Shown one piece after another: positions 18,523 to 27,939 of a stretch of 64,000 bases of DNA. Origin of the DNA: Algoriphagus aestuarii (lineage in GTDB: Bacteria > Bacteroidota > Bacteroidia > Cytophagales > Cyclobacteriaceae); the NCBI GenBank assembly GCA_017051695.1, contig JAFIDK010000005.1, positions 62,001 to 126,000 of the forward strand, written 5' to 3'. The notes beneath the pieces were generated by a model. The model did no database searches. It was given only the letters and a program-made list of their open reading frames with translations, and was not told the origin of the DNA. The stretch's first letter is position 1; each line of letters starts with the position of its first letter. The position numbers were made by a program, and so were the translations under genes.

Positions 18523-20028
18523 TTATTTTCTAACTGTATCTGAAATAAAATCTTTTAAATCTGATCTGAATTTAGCAGCAGAAGGTAGATGGGTATACAT
18601 CATGTGACCTGCTTCATAATAGGTCATTTTGATTCTATCTGACGCTGATTTTGGCAAGCCTAAATGAGAAATAGAATGCTCAACTCCATAAAACACCGTC
18701 GCCAAATCATAGTATCCATTCATGATCAACACTTTCATATTGGGATCTTTGCTCAATGCATCAGCCATGTCCGGAAGTGTAGTTACCGCCCCCGTAGTAC
18801 CCCAATATTGATTTCCCTGATGGGACCAATCCCACCTAAACCCGTCTTTGCTATAAGCCGAAGGTGCATATAATAAATCCTTACTCACACCCAAAGAGCC
18901 ATGAAAATAATCCAAAAACAAACTGGTATACGCTGGAGAAATCGCATCACTTTGGGGATCTGTAAAAGCCGACATAGAAATCGGATCGATATTTATTCCT
19001 TTATATCTGGAATCCAATCTTCCCACAGTCATTCCTTCGTCCCGTAGCAGTTCCTGAAAGGTCTCTCCAGCATTCAATTTTAAATCAGCTCTTTTCCAAA
19101 TCTCTGAATCAATACCTGTATAACCTTCCAGCTTTTGGGCAATGGAATTTTTATCTGATTCAGAAAGCCTGTTTCCTTTAAATAATGCCGGTGCATACTC
19201 GTTTTCGGTAAACTCGCGTACTTCTTGGACAAAGGACTCTAAATCAGCTCCTTTATTAGAGATTTTATCATGATATCTCGCTGTGACAGCCACAGTTGGC
19301 AAATAAGCAATATTGGAAATATCTTCCGTTGGCACGAAAAACAAAGTTCGCAAATCAAACACTGAAGAAACCATGATCACTCCATTGAGAGCATAACCTT
19401 GGTTAAGCAAATAGCTCATCACACCGGCATTTCGGAAGGTTCCATAGCTCTCACCCAAAATGTATTTAGGTGAATTCAAACGGTCATACTCCTTCAAAAA
19501 CTGCATAATAAACAAACTGACACTGCGGATATCCTGATCTACTCCCCAAAAGTCTTTTCCTGTCGCCTCTCCTATCGGCACACTCAATCCTGTTCCCACT
19601 GGATCCATCATGACCACATCTGCTACATCCAAAATAGAAAACTCATTGTTTGCCAATTCATAAGGACCTGCTTGGTTGTAATTGGGATCATCGACCACAA
19701 TTCTTTTAGGTCCCATGATACCCATGTGAAGCCAGTAAGAAGAAGAACCTGGACCTCCGTTGTAGGAGAAAATTATCGGCCTGTTTTTCTCTGGATTTTC
19801 TTTGAAATAGGCAGTAAACCCAAAAAGGGCAATCGGCTTATTTTGCTCATCTTTCAATTCAAAAGTCCCTGCTTTTGCATTAAGATTGATAGTCTTACCA
19901 TCGATGGTAACAGATTGCTTGGATTCAAAAACCTGTGCTTTTGGAGTGTCTTTTTTTGATTCTTCTTTTTCCTGAGCAAAGGCAAAAGTCGAAACCAAAA
20001 AGAGGACAAATAAAAATCTGAATTTCAT
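18523..20028 (-). CDS. Exported S10-family serine carboxypeptidase-like protein
   Basis: 501 residues with a Sec signal peptide (cleavage after FAFA). The S10 features are the oxyanion segment YNGGPGSSS, the nucleophile elbow GESYG, the catalytic Asp in MNGYYDLAT and the His in YEAGHMMY. It probably trims C-terminal residues from peptides in the periplasm or outside. It is followed 3 bp later by the beta-lactamase-fold hydrolase gene, and is separated from the upstream GNAT gene by an intrinsic terminator. Confidence 0.9.
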   Translation of the reverse strand: MKFRFLFVLFLVSTFAFAQEKEESKKDTPKAQVFESKQSVTIDGKTINLNAKAGTFELKDEQNKPIALFGFTAYFKENPEKNRPIIFSYNGGPGSSSYWLHMGIMGPKRIVVDDPNYNQAGPYELANNEFSILDVADVVMMDPVGTGLSVPIGEATGKDFWGVDQDIRSVSLFIMQFLKEYDRLNSPKYILGESYGTFRNAGVMSYLLNQGYALNGVIMVSSVFDLRTLFFVPTEDISNIAYLPTVAVTARYHDKISNKGADLESFVQEVREFTENEYAPALFKGNRLSESDKNSIAQKLEGYTGIDSEIWKRADLKLNAGETFQELLRDEGMTVGRLDSRYKGINIDPISMSAFTDPQSDAISPAYTSLFLDYFHGSLGVSKDLLYAPSAYSKDGFRWDWSHQGNQYWGTTGAVTTLPDMADALSKDPNMKVLIMNGYYDLATVFYGVEHSISHLGLPKSASDRIKMTYYEAGHMMYTHLPSAAKFRSDLKDFISDTVRK

Positions 20029-20072
20029 GATTCTTTGATTTTGGTTGAGTGGAAAGGTTTAAACTACTTTTC

Positions 20073-20096
20073 AAAAAAAGCCCAAAACTTCGGGCT
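20073..20096 (-). terminator. Rho-independent terminator downstream of the GNAT gene
   Basis: On the minus strand AGCCCGAAG...GGGCT is followed by a T run. It lies between the GNAT gene (20253-20660) and the S10 peptidase gene. Confidence 0.65.
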
Positions 20097-20252
20097 CCCA
20101 TTTAAAATTTGACTCCTTACATTTCAGTAGAAATCGTTAATTCATTTTTTCATGGACAATCCTAAAGAAGAATGAAAAAGGAAAAACCTTTATTTGCCTC
20201 ATCTAAATGAAATTGTCCAACCCATTGAATTCAGAAGCAGTTTACTAAAAAA

Positions 20253-20660
20253 TCAGCACAATGGCTCGTCTGTTTTCAATTGATAGCATCGCTCATGCAA
20301 TTGAAAACCCAATTTTCTATAAAAACCTTCTGCATCTTCTGCAGAAAAAAGAAAAAGCCTGGCAGAAGGAGCAACTTCTCGGGTGCAAACCAGCATTTTT
20401 CTTCCAATTCGCTTTCCCTGCCAACTCTCAATCACCGCAAGATCAGCCACAAAAGTACGATAGCAATAATCAGATATCCCTCTCATGAATCCGATCAATC
20501 GACCATTTTCCCTCGCAGTTACCCAAAGATTGGCCCCTGAGACCATTTTCATTAAAAGATCTTCATCTTCCATGGGTCTCCTTTTGCCCAAGCCCGAATC
20601 ATCCAAAACTTTCTTGAATTCTTCAATCCCGATCGTTTGTTCTGTTTGAATGGAAATCAT
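20253..20660 (-). CDS. GNAT-family N-acetyltransferase
   Basis: 135 residues, a single GNAT domain. The acetyl-CoA-binding loop is ESWQGKRIGRKML (Q/RxxGxG/A type, with Arg-Ile-Gly), preceded by the LAVIES strand and followed by FSAEDAEGFYRKLGF, the usual beta6/alpha4 segment. The acceptor is unknown. It is divergent from a small membrane protein gene 24 bp away. Confidence 0.88.
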   Translation of the reverse strand: MISIQTEQTIGIEEFKKVLDDSGLGKRRPMEDEDLLMKMVSGANLWVTARENGRLIGFMRGISDYCYRTFVADLAVIESWQGKRIGRKMLVCTREVAPSARLFLFSAEDAEGFYRKLGFQLHERCYQLKTDEPLC

Positions 20661-20684
20661 ATATTAAAGAATTAATTCAAAATT

Positions 20685-20951
20685 ATGGCTGGCGGAGCAG
20701 GTTTTAGTTTGTCAGGAAACCATTCCTTAAAAGACAATAGGAATTTGGGAAAAATCCGACCTATTCCTGTTGCTAAAGATTCCTATTCCTTTCAATCAAA
20801 AATTCATTTGGTAAACCTAAAAACATTGGATGAGTCTATACAATTCAGGCTTGAAAGGAAAATCAATCAAGAAAGTCTCAGAAAGTGGATTTTCAGAGGA
20901 ATTTGGATTGGTGGATTTATTCTCTTCTTAATTCTCTATTTTTTGAATTAA
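20685..20951 (+). CDS. Small protein with one C-terminal transmembrane helix
   Basis: 88 residues. A Gly/Ser-rich polar N-terminus (MAGGAGFSLSGN) and a charged middle are followed by a single hydrophobic helix near residues 68-87 that ends the protein, so it looks tail-anchored. No family motif beyond similarity in style to short Bacteroidota proteins. Its stop codon overlaps the stop of the convergent GNAT gene by four bases (TTAA). Confidence 0.65.
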   Translation: MAGGAGFSLSGNHSLKDNRNLGKIRPIPVAKDSYSFQSKIHLVNLKTLDESIQFRLERKINQESLRKWIFRGIWIGGFILFLILYFLN

Positions 20952-21235
20952 TTCAAGACATCCTGAAGGTCTGGGCGTTTTTTGAAAGTGGCTTTGGCAA
21001 ATGGGCAAAGCGGCAAAACTTTGATTCCTTCTTTTCGAACATACTCCACTAAGGCTTCCAATAATTTGGCTCCTATACCCTGTCCTTGTAGGGAATCATC
21101 CACTTCCGTATGTTCGATGATCATTTTTTTTGAACCTGCCATTACATACACCATTTCCGCAAATCTTCGTGCCCCTTCTTCTATAAAAAAAGAACCTTTT
21201 CTTCCATCATATTGATGTTGAATTTCCATGGTCAA
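20948..21235 (-). CDS. YidJ-like small GNAT N-acetyltransferase
   Basis: 95 residues, the compact GNAT subfamily (COG2388 type). It has the DGRKGSFFIEEG start, EHTEVDDSLQGQGIGAKLLE (acetyl-CoA loop Q-G-Q-G-I-G-A) and a VLPLCPFAKATF end with the conserved CPF segment. Substrate unknown. It lies 12 bp after the VOC protein gene, probably in one transcript. Confidence 0.9.
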   Translation of the reverse strand: MTMEIQHQYDGRKGSFFIEEGARRFAEMVYVMAGSKKMIIEHTEVDDSLQGQGIGAKLLEALVEYVRKEGIKVLPLCPFAKATFKKRPDLQDVLN

Positions 21236-21247
21236 ACTGCTAAATGG

Positions 21248-21667
21248 TTAACTTTCTGTTTTCTTCTCGACCATCTCGTCATAGACCTCATTGACCGGCT
21301 CCCAAAGCTCGATGCTATGTCCGTCTGGATCAAGGATATGGACAAATTTTCCATAGTCAAAACTTTCGATTTCATCGAGGATTGTCACTCCCTCTTTTTT
21401 CAATTCCTTAACTAACTCCTCTAGATTTTCTACACAATAATTCACCATAAATTCCTTTTCTGAAGGCTTAAAATAAGTGGTGTCGTCTTTCATAGGTGAC
21501 CATTGGGTAAACCCTTTTTGGCTTGGGTTTTCGGAACTTCTCCATTCGAATGTAGTACCATAATCATCGGTTTGAAGGCCTAAATGCTTTCTGTACCAAT
21601 CTTTTGTTTTGGCAGGATCTTTTACTTTGAAAAATATCCCTCCAATTGCAGTCACGCGCTTTTTCAT
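21248..21667 (-). CDS. VOC/glyoxalase-superfamily protein
   Basis: 139 residues with two beta-alpha-beta-beta-beta repeats. The C-terminal FVHILDPDGHSIELWEP is the classic end of the glyoxalase/bleomycin-resistance/dioxygenase superfamily and carries the last metal-ligand glutamate. The specific reaction cannot be assigned. Gene order on this strand is zinc-ribbon protein, VOC protein, GNAT, with 12-16 bp gaps, suggesting an operon. Confidence 0.88.
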   Translation of the reverse strand: MKKRVTAIGGIFFKVKDPAKTKDWYRKHLGLQTDDYGTTFEWRSSENPSQKGFTQWSPMKDDTTYFKPSEKEFMVNYCVENLEELVKELKKEGVTILDEIESFDYGKFVHILDPDGHSIELWEPVNEVYDEMVEKKTES

Positions 21668-21683
21668 AGCTTTTTGGTTAGTT

Positions 21684-22049
21684 TCATTCTATTCCTTTGA
21701 CTATCAAGAACCAATCTCCATCTAACTCCAGATAGCCAAAATCATAACAGTAATGATATTGGTTTCCTTTTTTATTCGTGTATAAATGTGTGATATACTT
21801 AAAGTTAAAGCCAGCCCGCATCAATCGGTCGCGGGTGGTTTTGCCGAGGTTTTCGCCAGCCGGAATAAATTTCTCTAATATATTCCGGTTCCTTTTTAAG
21901 GCATTGTTTGTATTTCGGATCAGATTGGTAGTTAAGGCTGTCTGTTGATTGTTATAATTATTCCTGCAGGAATCATCACAAAATTTCTTATCCACCCTAC
22001 CTCTGATAGGTTCACCGCAATTCAGGCATGTTCTTTTTTCTAAGCTCAT
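21684..22049 (-). CDS. Zinc-ribbon hypothetical protein
   Basis: 121 residues from MSLEKRTC (22049). Near the N-terminus two cysteine pairs, CLNCG and CDDSC, form a small zinc ribbon. The rest is basic and ends in a beta-rich segment (YHYCYDFGYLELDGDW). The family is widespread in Bacteroidota and has no known function; nucleic-acid binding is a reasonable guess from the zinc ribbon and basic middle. Confidence 0.78.
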   Translation of the reverse strand: MSLEKRTCLNCGEPIRGRVDKKFCDDSCRNNYNNQQTALTTNLIRNTNNALKRNRNILEKFIPAGENLGKTTRDRLMRAGFNFKYITHLYTNKKGNQYHYCYDFGYLELDGDWFLIVKGIE

Positions 22050-22107
22050 TATTAAAAAATTAAACAATAAGTTAATAATTTTATGAGATTAATGAGCTTG
22101 CTTCTTC

Positions 22108-23574
22108 TTAATTATAAACAAATTGAGCAGTCAAAAAAGATGTTGAATCAGTTTTAAGCCGAATCCAATGAGCCGAATAACCTTCAGGAAACATATAGGG
22201 TAAATATTCTCCTACTTTTAATTCAAATTCTTTGTAAATAGTCCATTGCTCATTTCCTAGAAAATCCACTTCCATGGTAATTTTGACTGGATTTTTACCT
22301 TCGTTCTTCAAATGGACCATTTTTTTATCAAATCCATTCATTAGGTAAGGGTCGGATACTTCCCCTGATTTCACCTCTTCACTTTGCCAAACTGCCCCAA
22401 TTCCTGTAGGCTTACCGTAGCCCCATAAATCATCAATGTTTTGAAATAAAAGCCCAGATTGTGGCTGACCTACTCCATGGTCCGTCTGGTCACCTGCCAT
22501 CACAAACATACCTCGCCAAAAAACAAAATCAGGAACTATCCTTAAATGATATGAAATGGGTTTAATACCCCAAACAAATCCTCCATAGGTCATCATTGGT
22601 AATTCATAAAAAATCCCATGAGCATCCATTAAAAATCTTTCAGTTTGAACTTCCCTAATCCGCATCCATTCGGTATTCCAGGCATGATCGAAAGAATGGC
22701 TCCCTCTTGGCAAACGATAACGTGTCCACTTTCCAGAACGATCATTGAAATTTTTTAAAATTACTGATTTATTATCCCAACCAATCGCAAAAATCGGATT
22801 TCCATAGATGGACTTTCCGGCGAAATTAGAACTGTTTTTACCTCCTACCCCAATGAATGCAGTTTCTTCCAAAATTGTCCACTTATCACTTTTCCCATCC
22901 CATTCTGCCAATCTTCCTGCATATGACTCATTTAAAAAGTCCCGCTCATCATATGAATTATTGGCTACAACAACCCTCCCATTTCCAGTATGCCCATCTT
23001 TAAAATGCACATATCCAGTACTAGGAATTTTCAACTCCTTATATAAGTCAAATAATAGTTTGGACTCCAATGTTTGTACATTACATTCAAAAAACATCCC
23101 CTCCATCGTCAAAAAATAGACTTTATTTGCAGGATCAGTCAAATGAACCATTGTGGCCGCGAGACGGTGTTTCGATAACTCCTCACTGGTCCTTACATTT
23201 CCGTCTTTATCAATAAAATGTGGGCCTATAATCGCTTGTTCGGATGGATTATGGACCATCCTATTTGCAAATGTCCCCGTTACACTTTCCTGATGTTTTC
23301 TCATTGACATGTCCTCAGATATCGCATACAACCCAATTCCTGAGCCCTGGATATGAGCTACATAACCTATCATCCAAAGTTTGTCTGCCCAAGGAATCAA
23401 AGCCCCAATCCCACTTTCGCTCCTATTTTTATCAGATGGACCTACTACTGAAATATGGGGGAAAACCCCATTGATTTGAAGCGGTGGCTTATTCTCAGTT
23501 TCAGCAGATTGAGCAAAAACAAGGGAAGAAAAAAGTAAGTTGAATACAAAAATCAAGAGAAGCGGTCTTTTCAT
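22108..23574 (-). CDS. Exported protein of unknown function, probable beta-propeller
   Basis: 488 residues with a Sec signal peptide (cleavage after VFAQS). The mature part is rich in short beta strands with repeated W/G-containing turns (KLWMIGYVAH, SYAGRLAEWDGKSDKWTIL, GVVQ-like ends), a pattern seen in beta-propellers. No catalytic motif. Similar proteins occur near carbohydrate genes in Bacteroidota, but nothing here proves that role. Confidence 0.7.
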   Translation of the reverse strand: MKRPLLLIFVFNLLFSSLVFAQSAETENKPPLQINGVFPHISVVGPSDKNRSESGIGALIPWADKLWMIGYVAHIQGSGIGLYAISEDMSMRKHQESVTGTFANRMVHNPSEQAIIGPHFIDKDGNVRTSEELSKHRLAATMVHLTDPANKVYFLTMEGMFFECNVQTLESKLLFDLYKELKIPSTGYVHFKDGHTGNGRVVVANNSYDERDFLNESYAGRLAEWDGKSDKWTILEETAFIGVGGKNSSNFAGKSIYGNPIFAIGWDNKSVILKNFNDRSGKWTRYRLPRGSHSFDHAWNTEWMRIREVQTERFLMDAHGIFYELPMMTYGGFVWGIKPISYHLRIVPDFVFWRGMFVMAGDQTDHGVGQPQSGLLFQNIDDLWGYGKPTGIGAVWQSEEVKSGEVSDPYLMNGFDKKMVHLKNEGKNPVKITMEVDFLGNEQWTIYKEFELKVGEYLPYMFPEGYSAHWIRLKTDSTSFLTAQFVYN

Positions 23575-23693
23575 ATTAGATAAATCTTTTATTTTGATTC
23601 TAATCTAAAAAACAAAAGGATCAACTCCCTAATTCCGACATGAAAGAATAAGTATCTATAAAAATTCAAGGCAAAACACGAAAACTCAAGGCT

Positions 23694-24848
23694 TTACCCG
23701 AGTTGGCTTTGAACTACTTGAATCAACACTTCCAAATCTTTCTTTTTATTAAAAATATTGGTGGAAACCCTCAAATTCTCACCCCTAGCAGATAAGTACA
23801 CCTTATTTTCTTCGAGTTTTTGCTTTAAACTAGCCACATCTAAATTATCAGGAAGCTTCGGGGCTATTAGATGATAAGCTAAAAAATCCCCCTCCTCTAC
23901 CACTCCACCTATTTTATTGATAAAGCTTCTGAAAGGTAAATTCAGCTGTTTTGCATATTCCTGAATTCTTTCTGGACCCCATTCCAGCAACTGTTCGAGA
24001 CTTGCTTTTAGCATCGGCATCATGATAAAATTACTTGTTTCACCGACATTAAATCTGCCAGCCCCAGGCTCGTAATCGGTAGCATAATCTGACAATGCGC
24101 TAAAATTTCTGGCATTGACCCGATTCATCCAGGATTCTTCCAATGGAATTCCATCTGCAAATTTCTCTCCGATATAAGACAAAACAATGGAATAAGGCCC
24201 TAGCAGCCATTTATAAGCGGCGCAAACCAAAGCATCTATTTTATACTCCCTCACATCCATAGGCATCGCTCCCACAGACTGGGTTCCATCTACAATGAAA
24301 TAAGCTCCTACCTTTTGGCATTTTTCACCTATCTCCTTCAACTTAAATTTCACTCCTGTCATCCAATGGATTGAACTAATCAATACTACTGCAGTATTTT
24401 CATCAATGGCCTCAATTATTCGCTGATTCCAACTTTCCCCTTTTTGAATTGAAGAAGAATCCGGAGCTACAATCTGCAATTCTGCATCATTTTCTTTAGC
24501 CCATCTTTCCATAGAAAAATACCCACTTGGAAACTCTTCCTTCACTACGACCGCCTTTTTCTTATTTTCTGCCTTGACGTTATTCAAAACTGAAGTAAAA
24601 CCATAAGAAGTAGATGGCATCACCGCTACTTCTGAGGGGCTGCAATTCACCAGTTTTCCAAAACACTTTCTCACTTCCAAAACCCCATCAAAAAAGTCAT
24701 CCGGCTTAAAATCAAAGGGATTTCGTTGCTTGATAAGAGACTGGATCCCCGCATCTTCTGAGGATTTTAACAAAGGAGCTCGATAGGCATTATTTAAATA
24801 ATGAACATCAGGATTAAGGTTAAAAAGTTCTTTTTGGCATGAAAGCAT
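23694..24848 (-). CDS. Class V aminotransferase-fold PLP enzyme
   Basis: 384 residues with the class V layout: STSYGFTSVLN (phosphate-binding start), SSIHWMTG, the aspartate in YFIVDGTQSVGA and the PLP-lysine in CAAYKWLLGPY. The family contains cysteine desulfurases, kynureninase-like and isopenicillin-epimerase-like enzymes. The absence of the conserved cysteine loop of desulfurases makes a desulfurase role less likely. Upstream by 27 bp on the same strand is a GNAT gene. Confidence 0.85.
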   Translation of the reverse strand: MLSCQKELFNLNPDVHYLNNAYRAPLLKSSEDAGIQSLIKQRNPFDFKPDDFFDGVLEVRKCFGKLVNCSPSEVAVMPSTSYGFTSVLNNVKAENKKKAVVVKEEFPSGYFSMERWAKENDAELQIVAPDSSSIQKGESWNQRIIEAIDENTAVVLISSIHWMTGVKFKLKEIGEKCQKVGAYFIVDGTQSVGAMPMDVREYKIDALVCAAYKWLLGPYSIVLSYIGEKFADGIPLEESWMNRVNARNFSALSDYATDYEPGAGRFNVGETSNFIMMPMLKASLEQLLEWGPERIQEYAKQLNLPFRSFINKIGGVVEEGDFLAYHLIAPKLPDNLDVASLKQKLEENKVYLSARGENLRVSTNIFNKKKDLEVLIQVVQSQLG

Positions 24849-24875
24849 AGCTTATGGTTTTATCTAAATAGTAAT

Positions 24876-25376
24876 TTATTCCTCAAGACTCTTAAACATG
24901 ATATAGGTATCGACAAATCCTTTTTCCGGATGTCGAAATCCTTTTGGGGTAACTCCAATGATGGAGAAACCGAATTTCTTCCAGAGATGAACTGCCGGTA
25001 AATTCGTACTGACTACGATGTTAAACTGAATTCCCAAATATCCTTTTTCTTTAGCAAAAGCAATCGAATGCTCACAAAGTAATCTCCCCAGTCCTTTCCC
25101 CTGATGATCAGGATGAACCATATAGCTACAATTGGCAATGTGGTCGCCTAAACCGATTTGATTGGGTTTGATAATATAAGTAGCTAGAGTTTGGTCTGAT
25201 TCATCCACCACAACAAAACTATCCATGTAGGCTGCAAACCAATATTCTTTCAGTTTTTGTTTAGGAGTGGATGGTTCGAAGACATAGGTATCAGAACTTT
25301 GGATCACTTTTGAAAAAATATCCCAAATTCCATTTTCATCTTGTTCAAAAATTGCTTTTTTGATCTTTGCCATCAA
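24876..25376 (-). CDS. GNAT-family N-acetyltransferase
   Basis: 166 residues (two adjacent Met codons, 25376 or 25373). Motif A is YMVHPDHQGKGLGRLLCEHS (Q-G-K-G-L-G-R) and motif B is NLPAVHLWKKFGFSIIG. It resembles L-amino-acid or phosphinothricin-type acetyltransferases (YhhY/PAT group), but the acceptor is not certain. Confidence 0.88.
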   Translation of the reverse strand: MMAKIKKAIFEQDENGIWDIFSKVIQSSDTYVFEPSTPKQKLKEYWFAAYMDSFVVVDESDQTLATYIIKPNQIGLGDHIANCSYMVHPDHQGKGLGRLLCEHSIAFAKEKGYLGIQFNIVVSTNLPAVHLWKKFGFSIIGVTPKGFRHPEKGFVDTYIMFKSLEE

Positions 25377-25422
25377 TTGTCGAAATAGGTATCAATACAA
25401 ATCTATTGGAAGTTATGTAATG

Positions 25423-27204
25423 CTATTTTTTCAGAAAAGGCAAAAGTGATTTTGCTATCAATTGGTAGCCTTCTTCATTGGGATGAAGTCCGTCAGAAAA
25501 CAAGGTTTCATTTAACTTTCCATCAGCCAGAAGCAATTCTTTCCCCACCTCTGCAAAGTCCACATTTACTTGTTCAGCCATTTTTGAAATTTCCTTGTTC
25601 AGTTCTTTGATCTCATCTTCTCTTTCCCTTCGCGGAAGTAAACCGACAAGGAGAATTTCGCTTTTCGGCTGCCTTTCTTTGATTTCACCTAGAAGCTTTT
25701 TCAGACCAATGATAATCTCTTCCTTAGAATTGATTCCGAGGTTATTGGTACCGATCATAAGTACGATTTGTTTGGCCTCGAATCCATCCAACTCATCGTG
25801 ATAGACTCTCCAGAGCACATTTTCTATCCGATCCCAACCAAAACCAAAGTTTCTAACTCCTGCGGGTCTAAGAATATTTTCCCAAGATGTTTTGCCATTG
25901 ACCGCTTTGGATACCGGCTTTCCTCCCCAAAAGTTCACGATAGAATTTCCAAAAAGTAAGATTTTTGGAGGATCGTCTTGATTCATTTTCAAGATTTCCT
26001 GATGCCTTTCTTCCCAATTGTAAACTGCAATATCTCTACTTTGACTCATGGAAATGGTAGTGGAAATTTCTCCTTTTTCTTGGCTCAATACCTTTAATAT
26101 CAAAGCTTCATAAGCTGCTGCATACTCCTCCATTCCTATGTCATTGGGATGGATAATATCCACAAAGGAGTCAAAACCCAATGCCAAATCCTCCTTTTTT
26201 AAAAGGTAAATACCCGAAACCCCATCCTCTTTTAGTTGTAAAAATGCCTTCTGATATTGTTCATTGAGCCTTTTCACCATATCATCATTTTTGATATTGA
26301 CAAAAGCATCGGCATATCCAACATGCTCGGTCAAAATAATAGGGACATCTGGACGCTTGGATTTCAATAGTCTAACGGCATTTAAAGTAAGGTTATACAC
26401 ATCATCACGATCCGGACTGAGGTTGGGCAGGCAATCCAAAACATACACCTTCGCTTCTATCTCAGCCAATAACTCAAGAACTTCGTATTCCAATTTCCCA
26501 TTTCCGGAAAAACCCAGATTCATTACCGGTCTTTCTAATTTCCTTTCGAGAATATTGGTCCAAGCCATACCAGGCCTCGTGGCACATGCTCCCTGGCAGA
26601 TGGAGGTTCCATAGGCTACAACAGGCTTTTCCCTACGAACAGGTAATGCATCAAAGAAAAACTCCCCTCCAACTCCAATTTCCAAATCCGAAACCTCATT
26701 ATAAAGTGGCAATAACAACTGATATTCACGACCTAACTCGGCATATTTTGAAGAATCATCATTGATGATAAAAATGTATTCCGATTCTTCTTTGATGGAG
26801 TATTTCCCCCAGGCCCGTAGCCATTCTCCATCATAGGATTTGCTATAAAGATCCAAACCACTCACCCCTGTAGCAGGCATGTGCGGCATGGAAATCCCCC
26901 TTGTGACACTATATCGAACATGGATGGAGTCTGCGTTGCTCCAAAATCGAATTGACAACCCGGCAGACTGCTTAGATAGACTCCAAACGGCCTCTCTCAC
27001 TTCACCTTCTGCCCTTGCAGGAAGACGATGGTAAATAGAAGGAACCTCTGTAGCCCAGGCTTGGCCAGAAATAACTGGAAATTCGCTGGTTGTAGGATTC
27101 CACCAAATGATATTACTTTCTTGCTGCGCAATAGAGTGGAATTCAAATGCCAATAAAAAAATGAAAACAGAAATGATTCTGAGGCTTTTTTCGCTGGATT
27201 TCAT
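25423..27204 (-). CDS. Exported protein with two SGNH/GDSL hydrolase domains
   Basis: 593 residues from the Met at 27204, which directly precedes a signal peptide (cleavage near SIAQ); a Met 13 codons upstream is possible. A beta-rich N-terminal domain precedes a first SGNH domain (YGTSICQG, FSGNG, IIHPND, about residues 190-360). A second complete one follows (LFGNSIVNFW, FGWDRIEN, IGTNN, GLHPNE, about residues 400-590). Each keeps its own Ser-Gly-Asn-His set. This architecture fits carbohydrate deacetylases or esterases acting outside the cytoplasm. Confidence 0.87.
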   Translation of the reverse strand: MKSSEKSLRIISVFIFLLAFEFHSIAQQESNIIWWNPTTSEFPVISGQAWATEVPSIYHRLPARAEGEVREAVWSLSKQSAGLSIRFWSNADSIHVRYSVTRGISMPHMPATGVSGLDLYSKSYDGEWLRAWGKYSIKEESEYIFIINDDSSKYAELGREYQLLLPLYNEVSDLEIGVGGEFFFDALPVRREKPVVAYGTSICQGACATRPGMAWTNILERKLERPVMNLGFSGNGKLEYEVLELLAEIEAKVYVLDCLPNLSPDRDDVYNLTLNAVRLLKSKRPDVPIILTEHVGYADAFVNIKNDDMVKRLNEQYQKAFLQLKEDGVSGIYLLKKEDLALGFDSFVDIIHPNDIGMEEYAAAYEALILKVLSQEKGEISTTISMSQSRDIAVYNWEERHQEILKMNQDDPPKILLFGNSIVNFWGGKPVSKAVNGKTSWENILRPAGVRNFGFGWDRIENVLWRVYHDELDGFEAKQIVLMIGTNNLGINSKEEIIIGLKKLLGEIKERQPKSEILLVGLLPRREREDEIKELNKEISKMAEQVNVDFAEVGKELLLADGKLNETLFSDGLHPNEEGYQLIAKSLLPFLKK

Positions 27205-27245
27205 TGAATTTGGGATTTTTTCATTTCGGATTTTAAGCTTCAATT

Positions 27246-27824
27246 TTAATCTTGAAGGCCTTTCCCTTCAAAAATTTTAGGAATATATTTTTCTATTCTA
27301 GCCTCCCTTGTTTTGGATTGTTTTGCTTGGGAAAAATAAAGTAAATAACCCCGTTGCCTTCCAGGAGTCAGTTTTTCAAAAACTTTTTTTAACTCTTGAT
27401 CTTTCTCAAATCTTGCTTTGAGTTCATCTACCATTGGAAATTCTGAGGTTTCCTTCAGCTCAACTTTTAGCCCTGCTTTTTCCACTTCAATTGCCTCAAA
27501 AATATATGCCATAATAGTAGCTTTTAGGGTTTGAATTTCCTTCAATTTTGTAAACCTCATTTGTCTAGCCGCCTGGACATTTTCAGTTTGTTGAATCAAA
27601 ATCCCATCTGGATCTTTCAGAAGTGCTCCTTTATGAAAGAGTATCGCACAATACTCTTTGAAACCATGGATCAAAACTACATTGGTCCCTTTAAATGTAT
27701 AGCAAGGTACCCCCCATTTTAATTCCTCAGTCAATCCACAATCCAAAATGATCGACCTTAAAAACAAATATTCCTGCTGCCATTGAGATGGTTTTTCAAA
27801 AAAGAAATCAACTTTTGGGTTCAT
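27246..27824 (-). CDS. DUF1801/YdeI-like protein
   Basis: 192 residues. The N-terminal half is a DUF1801 domain (ELKWGVPCYTF, VVLIHGFKEYCAILF). The C-terminal half is the YdeI/bacteriocin-protection segment, with FEKLTPGRQRGYLLYFSQAKQSKTR as landmark (described here in short: LTPGRQRGYL and AKQSKTR). Biochemical function is unknown; resistance links have been reported for YdeI in enterics. More DUF1801 proteins lie at 32.7-33.6 kb. Confidence 0.88.
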   Translation of the reverse strand: MNPKVDFFFEKPSQWQQEYLFLRSIILDCGLTEELKWGVPCYTFKGTNVVLIHGFKEYCAILFHKGALLKDPDGILIQQTENVQAARQMRFTKLKEIQTLKATIMAYIFEAIEVEKAGLKVELKETSEFPMVDELKARFEKDQELKKVFEKLTPGRQRGYLLYFSQAKQSKTREARIEKYIPKIFEGKGLQD

Positions 27825-27874
27825 CGGATATCTGGAAAATTGAATTATTGATAATTTGAATTAAGGATCAAGAT

Positions 27875-27910
27875 AAAAAAATAGTCAGCCAAATAAACCC
27901 AGCTGACTAT
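27875..27910 (-). terminator. Rho-independent terminator after the fucosidase gene
   Basis: On the minus strand ATAGTCAGC and GCTGACTAT pair around a 12-base loop and are followed by seven T. Confidence 0.8.
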
Positions 27911-27939
27911 TCAAAAGTGAACTTCATGAAAATCCTTGG

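Noticed and set aside
24876-25376. The GNAT gene as an antibiotic-resistance acetyltransferase
   Set aside because: Motifs only support the broad family; no resistance-type neighbour or mobile context.
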